48,228 nucleotides of DNA from Pseudomonadales bacterium (GCA_022821865.1 JAJECW010000092.1:1-48228); one strand, 5' to 3'. Numbered from the stretch's first letter, positions 25,945 to 36,700 are shown. Numbers and translations: made by a program. Notes: a model not told the origin generated them from the letters alone.

Positions 25945-26862
25945 TTACGGCGCCAGGTAAGTCGAAAACCTGTCGGCGTTGTCGGGTGAGTTGACCCGCT
26001 CGGCCAGATTTTCGACTCCGTCGAGATGGACTTTCAGGAAGGCCAGGGTGGTTCTGCCCATGGTGTCGTGTTCCGGGCCGCCGTTGGCCGGAAACATGTG
26101 GTCGCCGGCGGCGAATTCCATGTAGACCTTGTTCTCGCTGCCCAATTGATCGTACAACATGCGCGCGTGCTCCGCCGGTGGCGCCACCGTGTCTTCCGCG
26201 CTCGCGATGACGAGCGCCGCGGCGGTCAGGGAACTGAAATCGCCTTCAAAGGAGCCGCCGGGTTCGCAGCAATACGCCGCCAGCGGAATCACCGCGCCGA
26301 CCTCGTCACCGAGCCGGTCGGCGGCGGCCAGCGCCGCTCCGCCGCCCATGGAATGACCCATCAGCGCAATCTTGCCCACATCGATCTTGTTGGTCACCGG
26401 GCTGTTGGGATTGGCGTTTTCGGCCTTGATGAAGTCCACCAGCGCGATCAGCGCGTTGGCCCGCGCCGCAAGACCGTCGGTCGGCTCGTTGGTATTGAAT
26501 ATGAAAACGTTGTAGCCCAGGGAAGCCAGGGTCGGCCCCCACCACTCGTAATTCGAGGCCGCGGCGCGGAAACCCGGCGAAAAGGCGATGGCACCATTGG
26601 GCCGGTCGAAGCTTAGCGTCAGCGGATAAAAAACCATGACATCGGCAAACTCCGCCAAGCCGGGGTTCGCCTCGTAGGTGCGGACTTCATAGATTCTCTC
26701 ACCGAATTCGCGCCCGGTGGCGGTGCCGATCTGGCGACCTTCCGGCCGGTAGCGTCCCTGGCTGTTGTCCTGGGCGCTCGCCGCCGTCGGCAGCAGCAGG
26801 GCGCTTGCCGCAAGCAACAGCAGGGCATGAGTGAGAGCCCGGAAATTCTTTGCGCTGTGCAT
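25945..26862 (-). CDS. Exported PETase/cutinase-like polyester hydrolase
   Basis: 305 residues. ATG 26862 has GGAGG seven bases upstream and a signal peptide (THALLLLAASALLLPTAASA). The mature protein follows the polyesterase-lipase-cutinase plan: FSPGFRAAASNYEWWGPTLA, matching the oxyanion and WWGP region, then NVFIFNTNEPTDG, KIALMGHSMGGGAALAAADR (Ser171), ALVIASAEDTVAPP (Asp224) and EFAAGDHMFPANGG (His255). The triad Ser-Asp-His has the order and spacing of cutinases and PETase. The nucleophile elbow is GHSMGG, as in actinobacterial cutinases rather than the PETase GWSMGG. The Cys pair near the PETase active site is absent. It probably cleaves cutin-like, lipid or polyhydroxy esters outside the cell; activity on plastics is not shown. 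Confidence 0.85.
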   Translation of the reverse strand: MHSAKNFRALTHALLLLAASALLLPTAASAQDNSQGRYRPEGRQIGTATGREFGERIYEVRTYEANPGLAEFADVMVFYPLTLSFDRPNGAIAFSPGFRAAASNYEWWGPTLASLGYNVFIFNTNEPTDGLAARANALIALVDFIKAENANPNSPVTNKIDVGKIALMGHSMGGGAALAAADRLGDEVGAVIPLAAYCCEPGGSFEGDFSSLTAAALVIASAEDTVAPPAEHARMLYDQLGSENKVYMEFAAGDHMFPANGGPEHDTMGRTTLAFLKVHLDGVENLAERVNSPDNADRFSTYLAP

Positions 26863-27411
26863 GGTCGATAACCTCCACCGATGATGGTTCGAGAGCCTCG
26901 CGAATGATTCAAGGCCAGAATACAACAAACCCCAAGCGAGGCTCAATGATCGAACCCATATCGCCAATAGCGCGCAAACGGCCCACCGCCGATTTCGCTT
27001 GCCCCAAAACACAGGGCGCAGGCTCCTGACCAGGTAACATATGGTCATTGACGAACGCTTCGCGATAACTCCCATTGGCTCCCCCATTCGGACGCTGCAT
27101 CCTGGAAGCAAAGGTGCGGGGCATTGCGCCGATCATCACGTCCCGACGCGAAAAAACTTCCCTGTCCGAGTGGTAATCCCGGCGCAAGCGGGAAACTGTC
27201 GCCAGCTTGTAGCCAACTCGGATCATACTCAAACTGTGAGTTTTGCCGGCGACCATCGTGGTCAAATCGCAAGCGGCCGACAATCCGGTTTGACTCCCCG
27301 AGTGCAGCCAGGACCTGCCTGGAAGGAAGAGCAGATATACTTTGCGCGCCGCGATCGGGCCGCTGGCGATGTGTGCGTTTCGACTACCTATTGCCACACA
27401 CAGGATGGGAC
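26863..27411. other. Intergenic stretch, no convincing gene
   Basis: 549 bases between the polyesterase start and the ApbE stop. Minus-strand frames of 75-162 codons lack ribosome sites and recognisable domains. A small CCCG/CGGG hairpin (about 27179-27195) and a CTCAAACTGTGAG inverted pair (about 27229-27241) are visible. It may hold gene debris or a regulatory leader. Confidence 0.5.
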
Positions 27412-28548
27412 CTATGGGCGCCCGGCGTCAGGAGAAATCTGCTGGAGATAGGAATAGAAGCTGGAACTGGCGTAGTGTCCGGAGCTTACGCTGGCGTCGG
27501 CCTTGAGCAGGAGAGCGGCAAGCCGTCTGCTTTCGACGAAGCGGCGCGCTTCAGCAAAGCCCATGACCATGAGGGCCGTGGCCAGGGCGTCGGCGTTTGC
27601 GGCTGAATCGGAGATGACATAGACCGCCGCGAGCTCGTGTTGCACGGGGCGGCCACTGCGGGGATCGATCTGGTGGGGGTAGCTTGCGCCGCCGAGTATG
27701 AAAAAGTTGCGGTAGCTGCCCGAACCGGCGACGGCTATGTGTTCATTCCGGTTGCTGATGACGCCCCAGGGAATCGAAGCCTCCGCATCCGGGGCTTCGA
27801 GCGCGGCGCGCCAGACCCGAAAGCCGGGTTTGCGGCCGCCTATGCCCAGTTCGCCGCCGATTTCCACAAAGTAGCTCTCGTAACCCCGATTCCTGAGCAG
27901 GGCGACGACTTGATCAACGGCGTAGCCCTTGGCGATGGCGCCCAGGTCGATGTACACCTCGGCCAGCCGGGTCGCGGTGGAAGAGGCTTCATCGAGTTCA
28001 AGCCTGTTGATTCCGGTGTTGATCAGGGTCTGGTTGATTTCCGCATCCGTGGGAATCCTGGCAGCGGGTTCGGCAGCGCCGCGCGGGCCAAAGCCCCAGA
28101 GATTCACCAGGCTTCCCGCGGTCGCGTCAAAGGCGCCGCCGGTGGCAGTGGAGATTTCCCCGGCGAGGCGCAGCACGGCGAATAATTCGGCGGAGACCGG
28201 CATGGGTACTCCGGGGGGCTGGCGGTTGAGGCGGGAGAGTTCGGAGTCTTCCGCCCAGGTTGAGAAAATTTCCCGGTCAAGCCTCGCAAGCAGGGTTTCG
28301 ATTTCCGCCGCAACCGGCGGTCGCGGCCTGCTCAAGGGTGGACTTACCAAGGGAATTCCACCCTGCCGGGGTATTTGGGTTCTGGTCGCGGACGTTTGCC
28401 AGGGTGGAATAACCCACTGCGCCGACCAGCTCGTGCCCATGCCGAGGCCCGATGCCTGGTGAATGGTTCCCGCGCCGATGAAAAAGCCCCAGGCGAAAAG
28501 CGCCAGCAATAGCCAGATTCCACTGAAAATGACAAAGCGCAGTGTCAT
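27412..28548 (-). CDS. apbE: FAD:protein FMN transferase (ApbE family)
   Basis: 378 residues from ATG 28548, with GGGGGAG about 11 bases upstream. A membrane segment (VIFSGIWLLLALFAWGFFIG) anchors it, and the rest faces the periplasm. ApbE motifs are intact: MGTSWSAQW, STWAEDSELSRLNRQP, GGAFDATAGSLVNLWGFGP, YIDLGAIAKGYAVDQVVALL, YFVEIGGELGIGG, IDPRSGRPVQ and the C-terminal SDSAANADALATALMVMG. ApbE uses FAD to attach FMN to a Thr or Ser of target proteins such as NqrB/NqrC, RnfG and NosR-like proteins; the NosR-like protein at 3706-5706 is a possible client. About 25 residues near position 50 come from an in-frame palindrome. Together with gap and mfd it keeps an order I recall from Pseudomonas. 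Confidence 0.92.
   Translation of the reverse strand: MTLRFVIFSGIWLLLALFAWGFFIGAGTIHQASGLGMGTSWSAQWVIPPWQTSATRTQIPRQGGIPLVSPPLSRPRPPVAAEIETLLARLDREIFSTWAEDSELSRLNRQPPGVPMPVSAELFAVLRLAGEISTATGGAFDATAGSLVNLWGFGPRGAAEPAARIPTDAEINQTLINTGINRLELDEASSTATRLAEVYIDLGAIAKGYAVDQVVALLRNRGYESYFVEIGGELGIGGRKPGFRVWRAALEAPDAEASIPWGVISNRNEHIAVAGSGSYRNFFILGGASYPHQIDPRSGRPVQHELAAVYVISDSAANADALATALMVMGFAEARRFVESRRLAALLLKADASVSSGHYASSSFYSYLQQISPDAGRP
28351..28412. repeat. Palindromic insert in frame within apbE
   Basis: TTCCACCCTGCC (28356-28367) and GCCAGGGTGGAA (28398-28409) are inverted with one mismatch, and the similarity extends outward to GGG/CCC. It encodes the Pro-rich stretch between VIPP and VAAEIETL, which usual ApbE proteins lack. 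Confidence 0.65.
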
Positions 28549-28569
28549 CTTGCGCCATTCTCCCCCGCC

Positions 28570-28647
28570 ATCCCGCACGGAGCGAAGTGAAGTCGTGGAA
28601 TCTCGGGCGGGGGCCACTCGATGAAATTCCGCGACTGTGCGCGGAAT
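28570..28647. repeat. Two REP-like hairpins between apbE and gap
   Basis: 28570-28602 (ATCCCGCAC...GTCGTGGAAT, inside a CCCCCGCC/GGCGGGGG pair) and 28626-28647 (ATTCCGCG ACTGTG CGCGGAAT, perfect). Both belong to the ATTCYGCG family seen at four places between genes in this window. Confidence 0.65.
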
Positions 28648-28663
28648 GGCGGAATTCCACAGC

Positions 28664-30178
28664 TCAAGCTTCTTCCAGGGGGTAATGTCGGTACAGGATA
28701 CCCGCCATCCTGTACACCATTCGCACGACCTGGGCGCAGTAGCCGAATTCATTGTCGTACCAGAGGTACAGCACGCAATTGTTGCCGCTGACCACGGTGG
28801 CGAGGCTGTCGACAATGGCGGCCTCCCGGGTGCCGACGAAGTCGCTGGAAACCGCGTCTTCGGATTCGGTAAAGCTGATCTGGTTCTGCAGATTCGAATG
28901 CAGGGCGATTTGCCGCAGGAATTCGTTGAGTTCCTCCTTGCTCGTTTCCCGGCCAAGGGTCAGGTTCATGATCGCCATGGAAACATTGGGGGTCGGCACC
29001 CGGATGGCGTTGGCGGTAAGTTTGCCGGCAAGCTCCGGAATCGCCTTCACCGCCGCCTTGGCCGCGCCGGTTTCGGTGAGCACCATGTTCAGCGCGGCGC
29101 TGCGTCCGCGCCGGGCGCCCTTGTGATAATTGTCGATCAGGTTCTGGTCATTGGTGTAGGCGTGGACGGTCTCGATGTGCCCCCGCTCGATGCCGAATTC
29201 GTCCTGCACGACCTTGAGCACGGGAACCACGGCGTTGGTGGTGCAGGAGGCGGCGGTGATGATCCTGTCTTCAGGCTCGATCAGGTCGTCATTGATGCCG
29301 TAGACGATATTCTTCAACTCGCCCTTGCCCGGGGCGGTGAGCAGCACCTTGTTCGCGCCCTTTGCCTTGAGGTGCAGCGAAAGCCCCTCCTCGTCGCGCC
29401 ATTTGCCGGTATTGTCGATGACGAAGGCGTCCTGGATGCCATACTTCGTGTAATCGATTTCCTCGGGCGAATTGGCGTAAATCATCTTGATGACATTGCC
29501 ATTGGCGATCAGGGCCTTGTTCTCCTCGTCCACCCGCAGGGTGCCCTGGAATGCGCCATGCACCGAATCGGCGGTGAACAGGTTGGCGCGCTTGGTCAGG
29601 TCGCCTTCCACTCCCGGCCGCACCACAATGGCCTTCAGGCTCATGTCCTCACCGGTGCTCGTGCGTTCGATCAGCAGCCGGGCGCAAAGGCGGCCGATGC
29701 GGCCGAATCCGTACAGCACCACGTCGGTGGAGTGATCCGAAGGACGCTTGCGGACACCGTCGAGATAACTCAACTCCCGGCGCACGAATACATCCGGCGA
29801 CATGGCGCCGGGATTCTTCGCGTCGAGTTCCATGTAGCGGACGGTCAGCTTGCCGAGATCGATACGGGCGTGCCAGAGGTCGAGTTCCGCCATCGCCATG
29901 AGAATGGGATGAGTCTCGAATTCCGACATCTCGTTGCGCTCCACCTGCCGCACAAAGCGGTGTGATTTCATGATGAAGGTGACCGAACGATTGTGCACGG
30001 GCCGGCCATAGATATAGACGCCCACATTGCGCTGACTGAACAACCTGCCGATGACCGGAATCATTTCCTGAACCCGCGCCTCGCGCTGCTTCCAGTCGCC
30101 AAAGTAGTCATCGACCCTGGGGCGCCGCAATCTGGCCGCGGCGGTCTTCCGCTGTCCGGCGCTACGGCTCTTCGTCAT
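28664..30178 (-). CDS. gap: Glyceraldehyde-3-phosphate dehydrogenase, long form
   Basis: 504 residues from ATG 30178 (GGGAAG upstream); longer frames have no better start. About 140 N-terminal residues (DDYFGDWKQREARVQEMIPV, RNVGVYIYGRPVHNRSVTFI) precede a standard type I GAPDH. NAD-fold motif DVVLYGFGRIGRLCARLLIE, catalytic Cys in TAASCTTNAVVPVLKVVQDE, substrate-site HAYTNDQNLIDNYHKG and ARRGRSAALNMVLTETGAAK, and C-terminal YLWYDNEFGYCAQVVRMVYR are all intact. It converts glyceraldehyde-3-phosphate to 1,3-bisphosphoglycerate. Long forms of about 480-490 residues next to mfd are, as I recall, a Pseudomonas-type arrangement. Here mfd is 13 kb away because of the defence island. Confidence 0.93.
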   Translation of the reverse strand: MTKSRSAGQRKTAAARLRRPRVDDYFGDWKQREARVQEMIPVIGRLFSQRNVGVYIYGRPVHNRSVTFIMKSHRFVRQVERNEMSEFETHPILMAMAELDLWHARIDLGKLTVRYMELDAKNPGAMSPDVFVRRELSYLDGVRKRPSDHSTDVVLYGFGRIGRLCARLLIERTSTGEDMSLKAIVVRPGVEGDLTKRANLFTADSVHGAFQGTLRVDEENKALIANGNVIKMIYANSPEEIDYTKYGIQDAFVIDNTGKWRDEEGLSLHLKAKGANKVLLTAPGKGELKNIVYGINDDLIEPEDRIITAASCTTNAVVPVLKVVQDEFGIERGHIETVHAYTNDQNLIDNYHKGARRGRSAALNMVLTETGAAKAAVKAIPELAGKLTANAIRVPTPNVSMAIMNLTLGRETSKEELNEFLRQIALHSNLQNQISFTESEDAVSSDFVGTREAAIVDSLATVVSGNNCVLYLWYDNEFGYCAQVVRMVYRMAGILYRHYPLEEA

Positions 30179-30449
30179 GGCTTCCCGCGCTTTTTCTGTG
30201 TGTGCTTCGGTCTGGGACTGATCCACCTCTTTACTCCCCGGGGCTGCTTGCCAGCGCGGCGTATTATCTTTTTTCACCAACCGAAATTCAATGTCCGGAG
30301 ATTTGGGGAATCGGGCAACGCCGAAACTAAAAACTATTCTGCGCACGGTCGCAGAATCTTCTGGGGCGGCCACTGCATGAGGTCCTGTAATTGTGCGCAG
30401 GATGGCGAATTATGGAACCAAGCGCAGCATCCCCACACACGATGACCAC
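30179..30449. other. Junction between gap and the defence island
   Basis: 271 bases without a gene. It holds the REP-like hairpin ATTCTGCG CACGGT CGCAGAAT (30336-30357) and a change to lower G+C beyond about 30430. No direct repeat or integrase site could be matched by eye to the other junction at 43.4-43.5 kb. Confidence 0.6.
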
Positions 30450-33400
30450 TCAGCGGATTTCCCAATCTGGCTTGATTTTGTTCAAAATAGCGTTGATCCG
30501 TCCCAAAAGCTGCTCTCCAACTTCATCTGAATCACCCAACTCAATGCCGACCTTGAGAGTTAGGGTATAGCCTGCGGTCAATTCCTTGAGTTTGTCTATT
30601 TCATCCACAAAATCCTGGAACTCATGTGTCTCCAGAATTGCAGTGGCAGTTCTTGCTCTGTCTAATCTGGAGGGGTCCTCCTTTACACCCGTTGCTAACC
30701 GTAATTTAACAGCCGATGCACTGCCCAAATCACAGGGCCAGGTTCCACTATCCGGTAGTAGTTCAAACAATCCCAAATCGAAGCCTTGTTGCAGTGCCAG
30801 TCGAACACTGGACCATGGAAGCGGTCTCCCTGCATCGGCTGACAAAGCAGCGTGGATCAGGTGAGCATTGGTCTCATTGTCTGTCCAGGCACTGACTAAT
30901 TGATCGGGTAACAGGTTGCTTGCGGACGCTCCGGTAGGCGGAGGATGGAAGCTTGCGTTTTCGTTCAGAAATCCTGCTGGCGCTTCCTCGCCACACACAC
31001 TTATCGTACCGTTCACCAGCCAAATCTGGCCAGCCTGCACACCAAGCTTGACGGCTTCCTTGATGGCGTCATCCCCAGCGGCTGGGACAAGCTGGTTTTC
31101 CTGGTACTCCCCACGGTCGACGGCAATCAGAGTCTTCCCCGAGAAAAAGGCAGACAGGGCTGCCATGGTAAATACTTCCCCCTTCCACATTTCCGGCAAA
31201 GCCCCGGGACTTAGCAGCCCAGGTTCTATCTCGGTCAGGCTTGCCGCATCCGGAAGTACAATTTCTAGGCTCGGTTCGTTTAGTGCGGTATCGTCTGGCC
31301 GGCTCCGCCAGAAAGTACGCCTTGATTTGTCGCTACGTGTCACTTGCAGTACGAAGTCCCCCGCTTCGCAACCTTGCAACAATGTCTCCATAATTGCTTC
31401 CCGGTTCAACATTTTGGGCAGACCTGCCGTGGCAGCGAACGCACCAACAATGTCCTTCACGAAACGAGATGTTTCATCATCAGCCCAGAAATCGAATGGA
31501 CCACCAGGCAACAGCGCTTCCGCGTTGATTGCGTCACTCTCAATACGCAGTCTGTTGTCCCCAACCAGCTTGGCAAACATGGGTTCGTTGTCCACGCTGA
31601 AGCGATATGCCGCAATATTATTGGTCTCGTTCACGGTTACCGCTATACACCAGGCCAAAGTAATTTGCGATACCATTTCACTTTTGGCAGCGTTGAGGTT
31701 GGTTTCAAGCCGCGCCGTCGTGGTCACATCAATATCGTCTCTCATCTTGAGCATGTCGCGGACTTTCTCCCATCCGAGAAAATCGCGCGTCTTGTCTCGT
31801 GCGGCATCAAGCCCTTCACGTGACGGAACCAGTAACACAACGCCGTTCCTGTTTCTTGCCCGCGGTTTTTCCGAACTGGTCGTATCCTCGATAAATCGTC
31901 GCGCTTCCGCGCTAGGCTTTCCGCTTTCCGATACGGCTTTCGGCCCCAGAACCACATAATGAAATTCACCGTCATCTTCGATATCTACCGGATGAGCTGG
32001 CAAGACATGCGGTTTGGCCCCGCTAGCCCTTGCGCCTTCGGTGAGCTTCTTGATGTTGCGAAGCTCTTGCTCCAGCACTTCTTCCACAGCTACACCTGCA
32101 ATCTGGCTACGGGCGTCATGATGCATCTGTTTCAGATTAGGTCTGGAGCCTAGGCGCCAGAACTTCGGTAAGCCATTCTCTCGGTCAGCAGTTTCAATAT
32201 CGTCGAGATACCAGGAAGTATCTGCCCACCGTCCCAGCCCCTTGTTCAGTTCTATGCGGTCGGGTGAGGAACCGGCAACCAGCAAGCTGATCTCGCGGGC
32301 TGAAGCTTTATGACCGATCGGCTGGGAATGCAAAAAAGTTGTGATAACCGCTTGCTCAATTTCTCGACCGACAAGGCTGGAAAGCCCCTCCTGGGCTCTC
32401 GCTGCATGACTAAGTTCAGATTCCAGGATAGCAGGCCAATATTGTTTTTGACCTTCGTATTGTTCCACTTGGGCCGTGCCTGCCAATTCTCTTGCAGCCG
32501 GGGACAGGCCATCGTGTCCCGGGCTCGATAAAAATACCTGACTACTGACTAACGGTTGATCGTCCCATTTCTCTGCATCCCGCAAAGCTGTTGCGAGAGT
32601 CTTAAGAATCCCGCGGGTTTGCTGAAAACCTTCGAGTTGCGTCCACTTTTCGTAAAACAACTTGACCAGGTCCGGGTGAAACGGAAAAGATTCGAGATAA
32701 CGGTCTTCCTCATCAGACCTGTTCTTGGCTGTATAGTCGTCCACGCCGCCGATGCTGTTCAGAGCCCTCATCACTTGCTGTTTCCAGTGACTCTTATCCG
32801 AATAGCTTTCCAGTTCGAATAGCCGTCGCCGCAGAATTTCAGGCACGTCCTGACTTTCTACGGGCTGTATGCCTTCGTCAGCGACTCGTTTGAACTCGTC
32901 ATAAAGTTCCTTGCTGATTCGCTTGCCCAATTCATCCAGCTTACTGTTGTCCGAAGCGAGCAAAGATGCAACGAGACAGCATTGCGGCACTTTTGCTACC
33001 GCTTGGGTAAGACTATGCAGAAAGTCAGCCATGCGTCTTATCCAGCCTTCATCCTGGTCGGCCATGGTGCGGACAAACCATAAAACCTCATCGAACAGGA
33101 TCAAGACCGAAGAGATGTCTTTCCGCGCCAGTTCCAGAAGTTCCTCCATTACATTGGTCGCGGGCGGAGATTGTCTTTCGGTCCCATCATCCTTCAGTAA
33201 TCGCATTCCGGCTTCGCCCGCCAACTGCCAGGCGAGCAGACTCCAGGGCATTTTCAGTGCCTGCTGGGTACCGTCCGGCGCTTTCGCCACCATGCCCTGT
33301 TCTGCGTCAAGGCGGTCAAAAACTATGGCTGCCACTCTTGCCTGGGGGAAGGGGCCATCAAGGTCGCAATGGGTTCGAAACTCCTGTACGGCCGGTATAT

Positions 33401-33728
33401 CCGGTAAATTATTCGGGTCAGCCACCAAGTGAACCAGCGCTATCAGGGCATGAGTCTTGCCGCCTCCGAAGGTCACATGGAGTTGGCGAACGGCTTTCTC
33501 CGATTTGCCAGCGAGCCGGCGAGTTACGTCACGTGAAAGGTCGCGCAACCGTACGGTGGGATATGTCAGTGCAAAAAATTGATTCGGATGATGATAGATA
33601 CCTTCATTTCTGTTGAGCATGACGTCATGGAGGTCGGCGGCAAAGGTTTTTAATGACAGTTCCGCATCTCTAATGTCGCCCCGAAGGCGAACTGTTTCAT
33701 GCCAGGGTTTGGCGGTGGATTTCGCCAT
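30450..33728 (-). CDS. DUF499-family P-loop ATPase (defence-associated)
   Basis: 1092 residues. ATG 33728 has GGAG nine bases upstream. The N-terminus (PWHETVRLRGDIRDAELSLK, FAADLHDVMLNRNEGIY) matches the DUF499 family. Walker A is LHVTFGGGKTHALIALVHL (near residue 90) and Walker B VLILFDEVLWFVRTM (near 210). Middle segments RFIEDTTSSEKPRARNRNGV and LLVPSREGLDAARDKTRDFL are usual for the family. Its exact function is unknown; it is found beside DUF1156 methyltransferases in anti-phage-associated loci and may act as a motor or sensor. It is last in the operon, 26 bases after the methyltransferase stop. G+C is lower than in the flanking chromosome. Confidence 0.9.
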   Translation of the reverse strand: MAKSTAKPWHETVRLRGDIRDAELSLKTFAADLHDVMLNRNEGIYHHPNQFFALTYPTVRLRDLSRDVTRRLAGKSEKAVRQLHVTFGGGKTHALIALVHLVADPNNLPDIPAVQEFRTHCDLDGPFPQARVAAIVFDRLDAEQGMVAKAPDGTQQALKMPWSLLAWQLAGEAGMRLLKDDGTERQSPPATNVMEELLELARKDISSVLILFDEVLWFVRTMADQDEGWIRRMADFLHSLTQAVAKVPQCCLVASLLASDNSKLDELGKRISKELYDEFKRVADEGIQPVESQDVPEILRRRLFELESYSDKSHWKQQVMRALNSIGGVDDYTAKNRSDEEDRYLESFPFHPDLVKLFYEKWTQLEGFQQTRGILKTLATALRDAEKWDDQPLVSSQVFLSSPGHDGLSPAARELAGTAQVEQYEGQKQYWPAILESELSHAARAQEGLSSLVGREIEQAVITTFLHSQPIGHKASAREISLLVAGSSPDRIELNKGLGRWADTSWYLDDIETADRENGLPKFWRLGSRPNLKQMHHDARSQIAGVAVEEVLEQELRNIKKLTEGARASGAKPHVLPAHPVDIEDDGEFHYVVLGPKAVSESGKPSAEARRFIEDTTSSEKPRARNRNGVVLLVPSREGLDAARDKTRDFLGWEKVRDMLKMRDDIDVTTTARLETNLNAAKSEMVSQITLAWCIAVTVNETNNIAAYRFSVDNEPMFAKLVGDNRLRIESDAINAEALLPGGPFDFWADDETSRFVKDIVGAFAATAGLPKMLNREAIMETLLQGCEAGDFVLQVTRSDKSRRTFWRSRPDDTALNEPSLEIVLPDAASLTEIEPGLLSPGALPEMWKGEVFTMAALSAFFSGKTLIAVDRGEYQENQLVPAAGDDAIKEAVKLGVQAGQIWLVNGTISVCGEEAPAGFLNENASFHPPPTGASASNLLPDQLVSAWTDNETNAHLIHAALSADAGRPLPWSSVRLALQQGFDLGLFELLPDSGTWPCDLGSASAVKLRLATGVKEDPSRLDRARTATAILETHEFQDFVDEIDKLKELTAGYTLTLKVGIELGDSDEVGEQLLGRINAILNKIKPDWEIR

Positions 33729-33754
33729 TTTGATTTTCTCCGGTTAGGAATTTG

Positions 33755-36700
33755 TTACCTGAAGTCGAAGGCACCATGAACATCTCTGCCCAAGGATCGT
33801 ACATGATTGGCAATACGTTCTAGGATGGAGCATTCCTCGCTCTGCCCCTCTTCCCGGCTTTTCTCGATCAGGGCCTGTACAAGTTGACTGAACACCGGAT
33901 TGCGGCGCAGGCTCCTGCGATCGAGATATTCGTTTACCTTGACGACATCGCCTGCCTTCCAGAGATGCATCAGCCGATGCAATTGGTCAACCAATGGCGC
34001 CGGGCGGCCTGCCAGGTCATCTTCTCCTAGTCCTTGCTGTTTACGCCTGAACCAAGGTCTAAGCTTATATTCGCCTCCGCTGGATGACGTTCCTGAATTC
34101 GAGTCACTGTCCGCATTTTCCTCACCCTCACCACCAGTGGCGGCTTTGCCACTTTTCATCAGCAAACCGTTTGCGTCTAACAGATCTCGTTCCGAGAGAC
34201 CGCAAGAGATCATATACAAAATACAGGGGCCGGACGGAGCTTCGGCATGCCGAAAATCATTGCGATGCAGCAAGTAATACGTGGTTACATCGTCCAATGG
34301 ATACTGATCCGGCTGAGCGTTTTCTCCATTACGAATCAATACACGGCCGACCACGAAGTCAACTACGATACGGCGCACATGGCGGAGGAACTCCTCAACA
34401 CCCATCAGTGACCCTGCTTCCGAGGCCTTCTTGACAGCGGGATAGCGACTATAGGCTTCCAATGCAGGGCCTGTGGCCGCCCAAACGAAGTCAGGCCCCC
34501 GAATCCCCGCATCCCAGAAATCGCGAAGACGGCCTGTGATGTTCGATTCCATTTCCTTGAGAACCTGGGTGTCCCATCCCGCTTTTGAAATTGGATCTCG
34601 TTTACGGCAAACGAGCCAGACCGATGACGCCAATGCCGCTGATGAAAACGCGCGCATCCTGGTGCCCATTTCGGTTTGAATGGGCCAACTGCCATCTACT
34701 ACAAAGCCAGCCTTGATTATCGCGCTTACCAAAGTCTCCCAGGCATCCGGATGCTTGTGCGCGAAAACCACGACCAATCGGCCATCGGCTTTTAACGATG
34801 CATGGCAAGCCGAGAAGGCGCGCGCCATGCCAGCTTCATAATTTTGTTTGGAAGCGGATTTGTCACCATTAAAACGCGAAGCATCGTCGATCAGTTCGCC
34901 ATCGCCGGCATCATGCGACCATTTTGGAGATAGTTTTTCGGCAAATACGGCATCAAATTCTTTAGACAGGCCTTGCAGATTTCTGCGCAGCCAGACATAA
35001 AAAAAATCCATCAGATCAGAATAAGGTATAGCGTCGTAATATGGCGGATCGGTGACGATTACGTCCAACTTCTCTTCTGGCTTCTGTATCGCCGAGCGTT
35101 GTTTTACGTCTACGGTCGAGGCGTTGCTCGCATCAAGACCATGTTCGAGATAGAGCGCCACCCACTCAAGCTGTGCGAGCCAAGCGCCACCCACCTTGTT
35201 CGGCAGCGCAAGTTCCGCTGTGTCCCATACCATCGGCAGCGCGAATCTGGCAAATGTATGTCCAATGAGTTCTCGACCATTGTGCCAAGTGCATAGCGAA
35301 GAGCCGTAGTCCGCGACCTTGCCAAACAATGTGGAATTGCAGGCCATGATGGCCTCCAACCATTCGCAAGGATAGCCGCACTTTCCAAGCTCGACCGCAA
35401 GTTTTTGAATTGATCTGACAAACTCTCCCAAAGTCAATAATTGGCGCGGAGTGAACAACTTTTGCCATTGGTCAAAGCCGTACCCATCTACGGAGAACGC
35501 TCTTGATGCACCGGTTCCGCCCACTGGTGTTGTTTCAGTTGGCAACCCGAAGGTCACTCCGCCAAATGTAATTTCAAGTTCATTTTGTGCCGCACCAGCC
35601 ATTTCAATTTCCAATTCGGTCGGCAACCGATATTCCTTGCCCTTCGGAGCGGCTACAACCACGGAAGTCATCTTCATGCCGAGCCTTCCGGCCCTTCCTT
35701 CCAATCTCAAATCGCCCATGGTCATGGTGGTTCCGCAACAGACGCAGGTTGCCCCCGCCCTGCTCATCGTGCCCGCTCCAAGGCGCTTGTCATGCTCGCG
35801 CCTTTGTGCCGCATTTCCACCTTTAGCGGGAACACCTGTTTCAATTTTGAAAGTAACGCCGGAATTGTCGCCTTTCGGCTGCATGGCAAGCAGGACGCGC
35901 TTGTTGTCCTTTTTGGCCAACCAGCGCGTTTTCAGTAGTGGCAGTTCTGCCCTGCACGCCTTGCACGAAACCGTGCGCGCCCAAAGATAAGCAACCGTAG
36001 GTTTGTCAACCCAACGAGGGTTGGCTGGACTTTGCAGATAACTAGCATCTAGCCCCGCATTCAATACCTCGGTCTGTGGCTCGCCTGCATCGCTTACGGG
36101 AACCAGTTTCAGTTTTTCGGTGGAATCGAGTTCTTCCACGAGATATGGCTTTATTGAACAATATTCAGCGTAGGTCGGATAGAAGCGGGCTACTTCCTTG
36201 CGCGCCTCCTTAAGCACCCAGCGGCCCCAGGCACGAACATGCCAGGCGAGATCGGCTTCGAGCAATTCCGGTTCAATATTGTCGCTGGGCAACAGAGGAA
36301 ACGCTTCGCCACTTTCCGGACCCGCATCCGCTGCCCTCCTGTGTGTCAAGGCTGATTGCAAATCGCGCAGACGGCTTTTTACCTGTGCGGGTCTGTATCC
36401 CAGAGATTTGAACCAGGCAGCCATAAACTCGGAATCATTCAAAGCGAAATTCGGTAACCGTCGCTTCTGCCCCGCAAGCCGCTGCGGATACTCCAGCGTG
36501 CACTTCAGAATGAACCAGGCGACTGGATTGATATCCGCGGCTGTGACATCACAGCCCAGTCGCATGGCCTCTAGCGGAATTGCGCCTCCGCCCGCGAATG
36601 GGTCGAGAACCTTTGGCGCCCGATCACCGTAGGCTTCGCGAATCTTTTTGCGAAACCAATCGACGTCTGGGTCTGATTCCCGGCCCCAATGCAATATGCC

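Noticed and set aside
26909-27397. 162-codon minus-strand frame in the apbE-polyesterase gap
   Set aside because: No ribosome site or domain, and mixed composition; left as intergenic.
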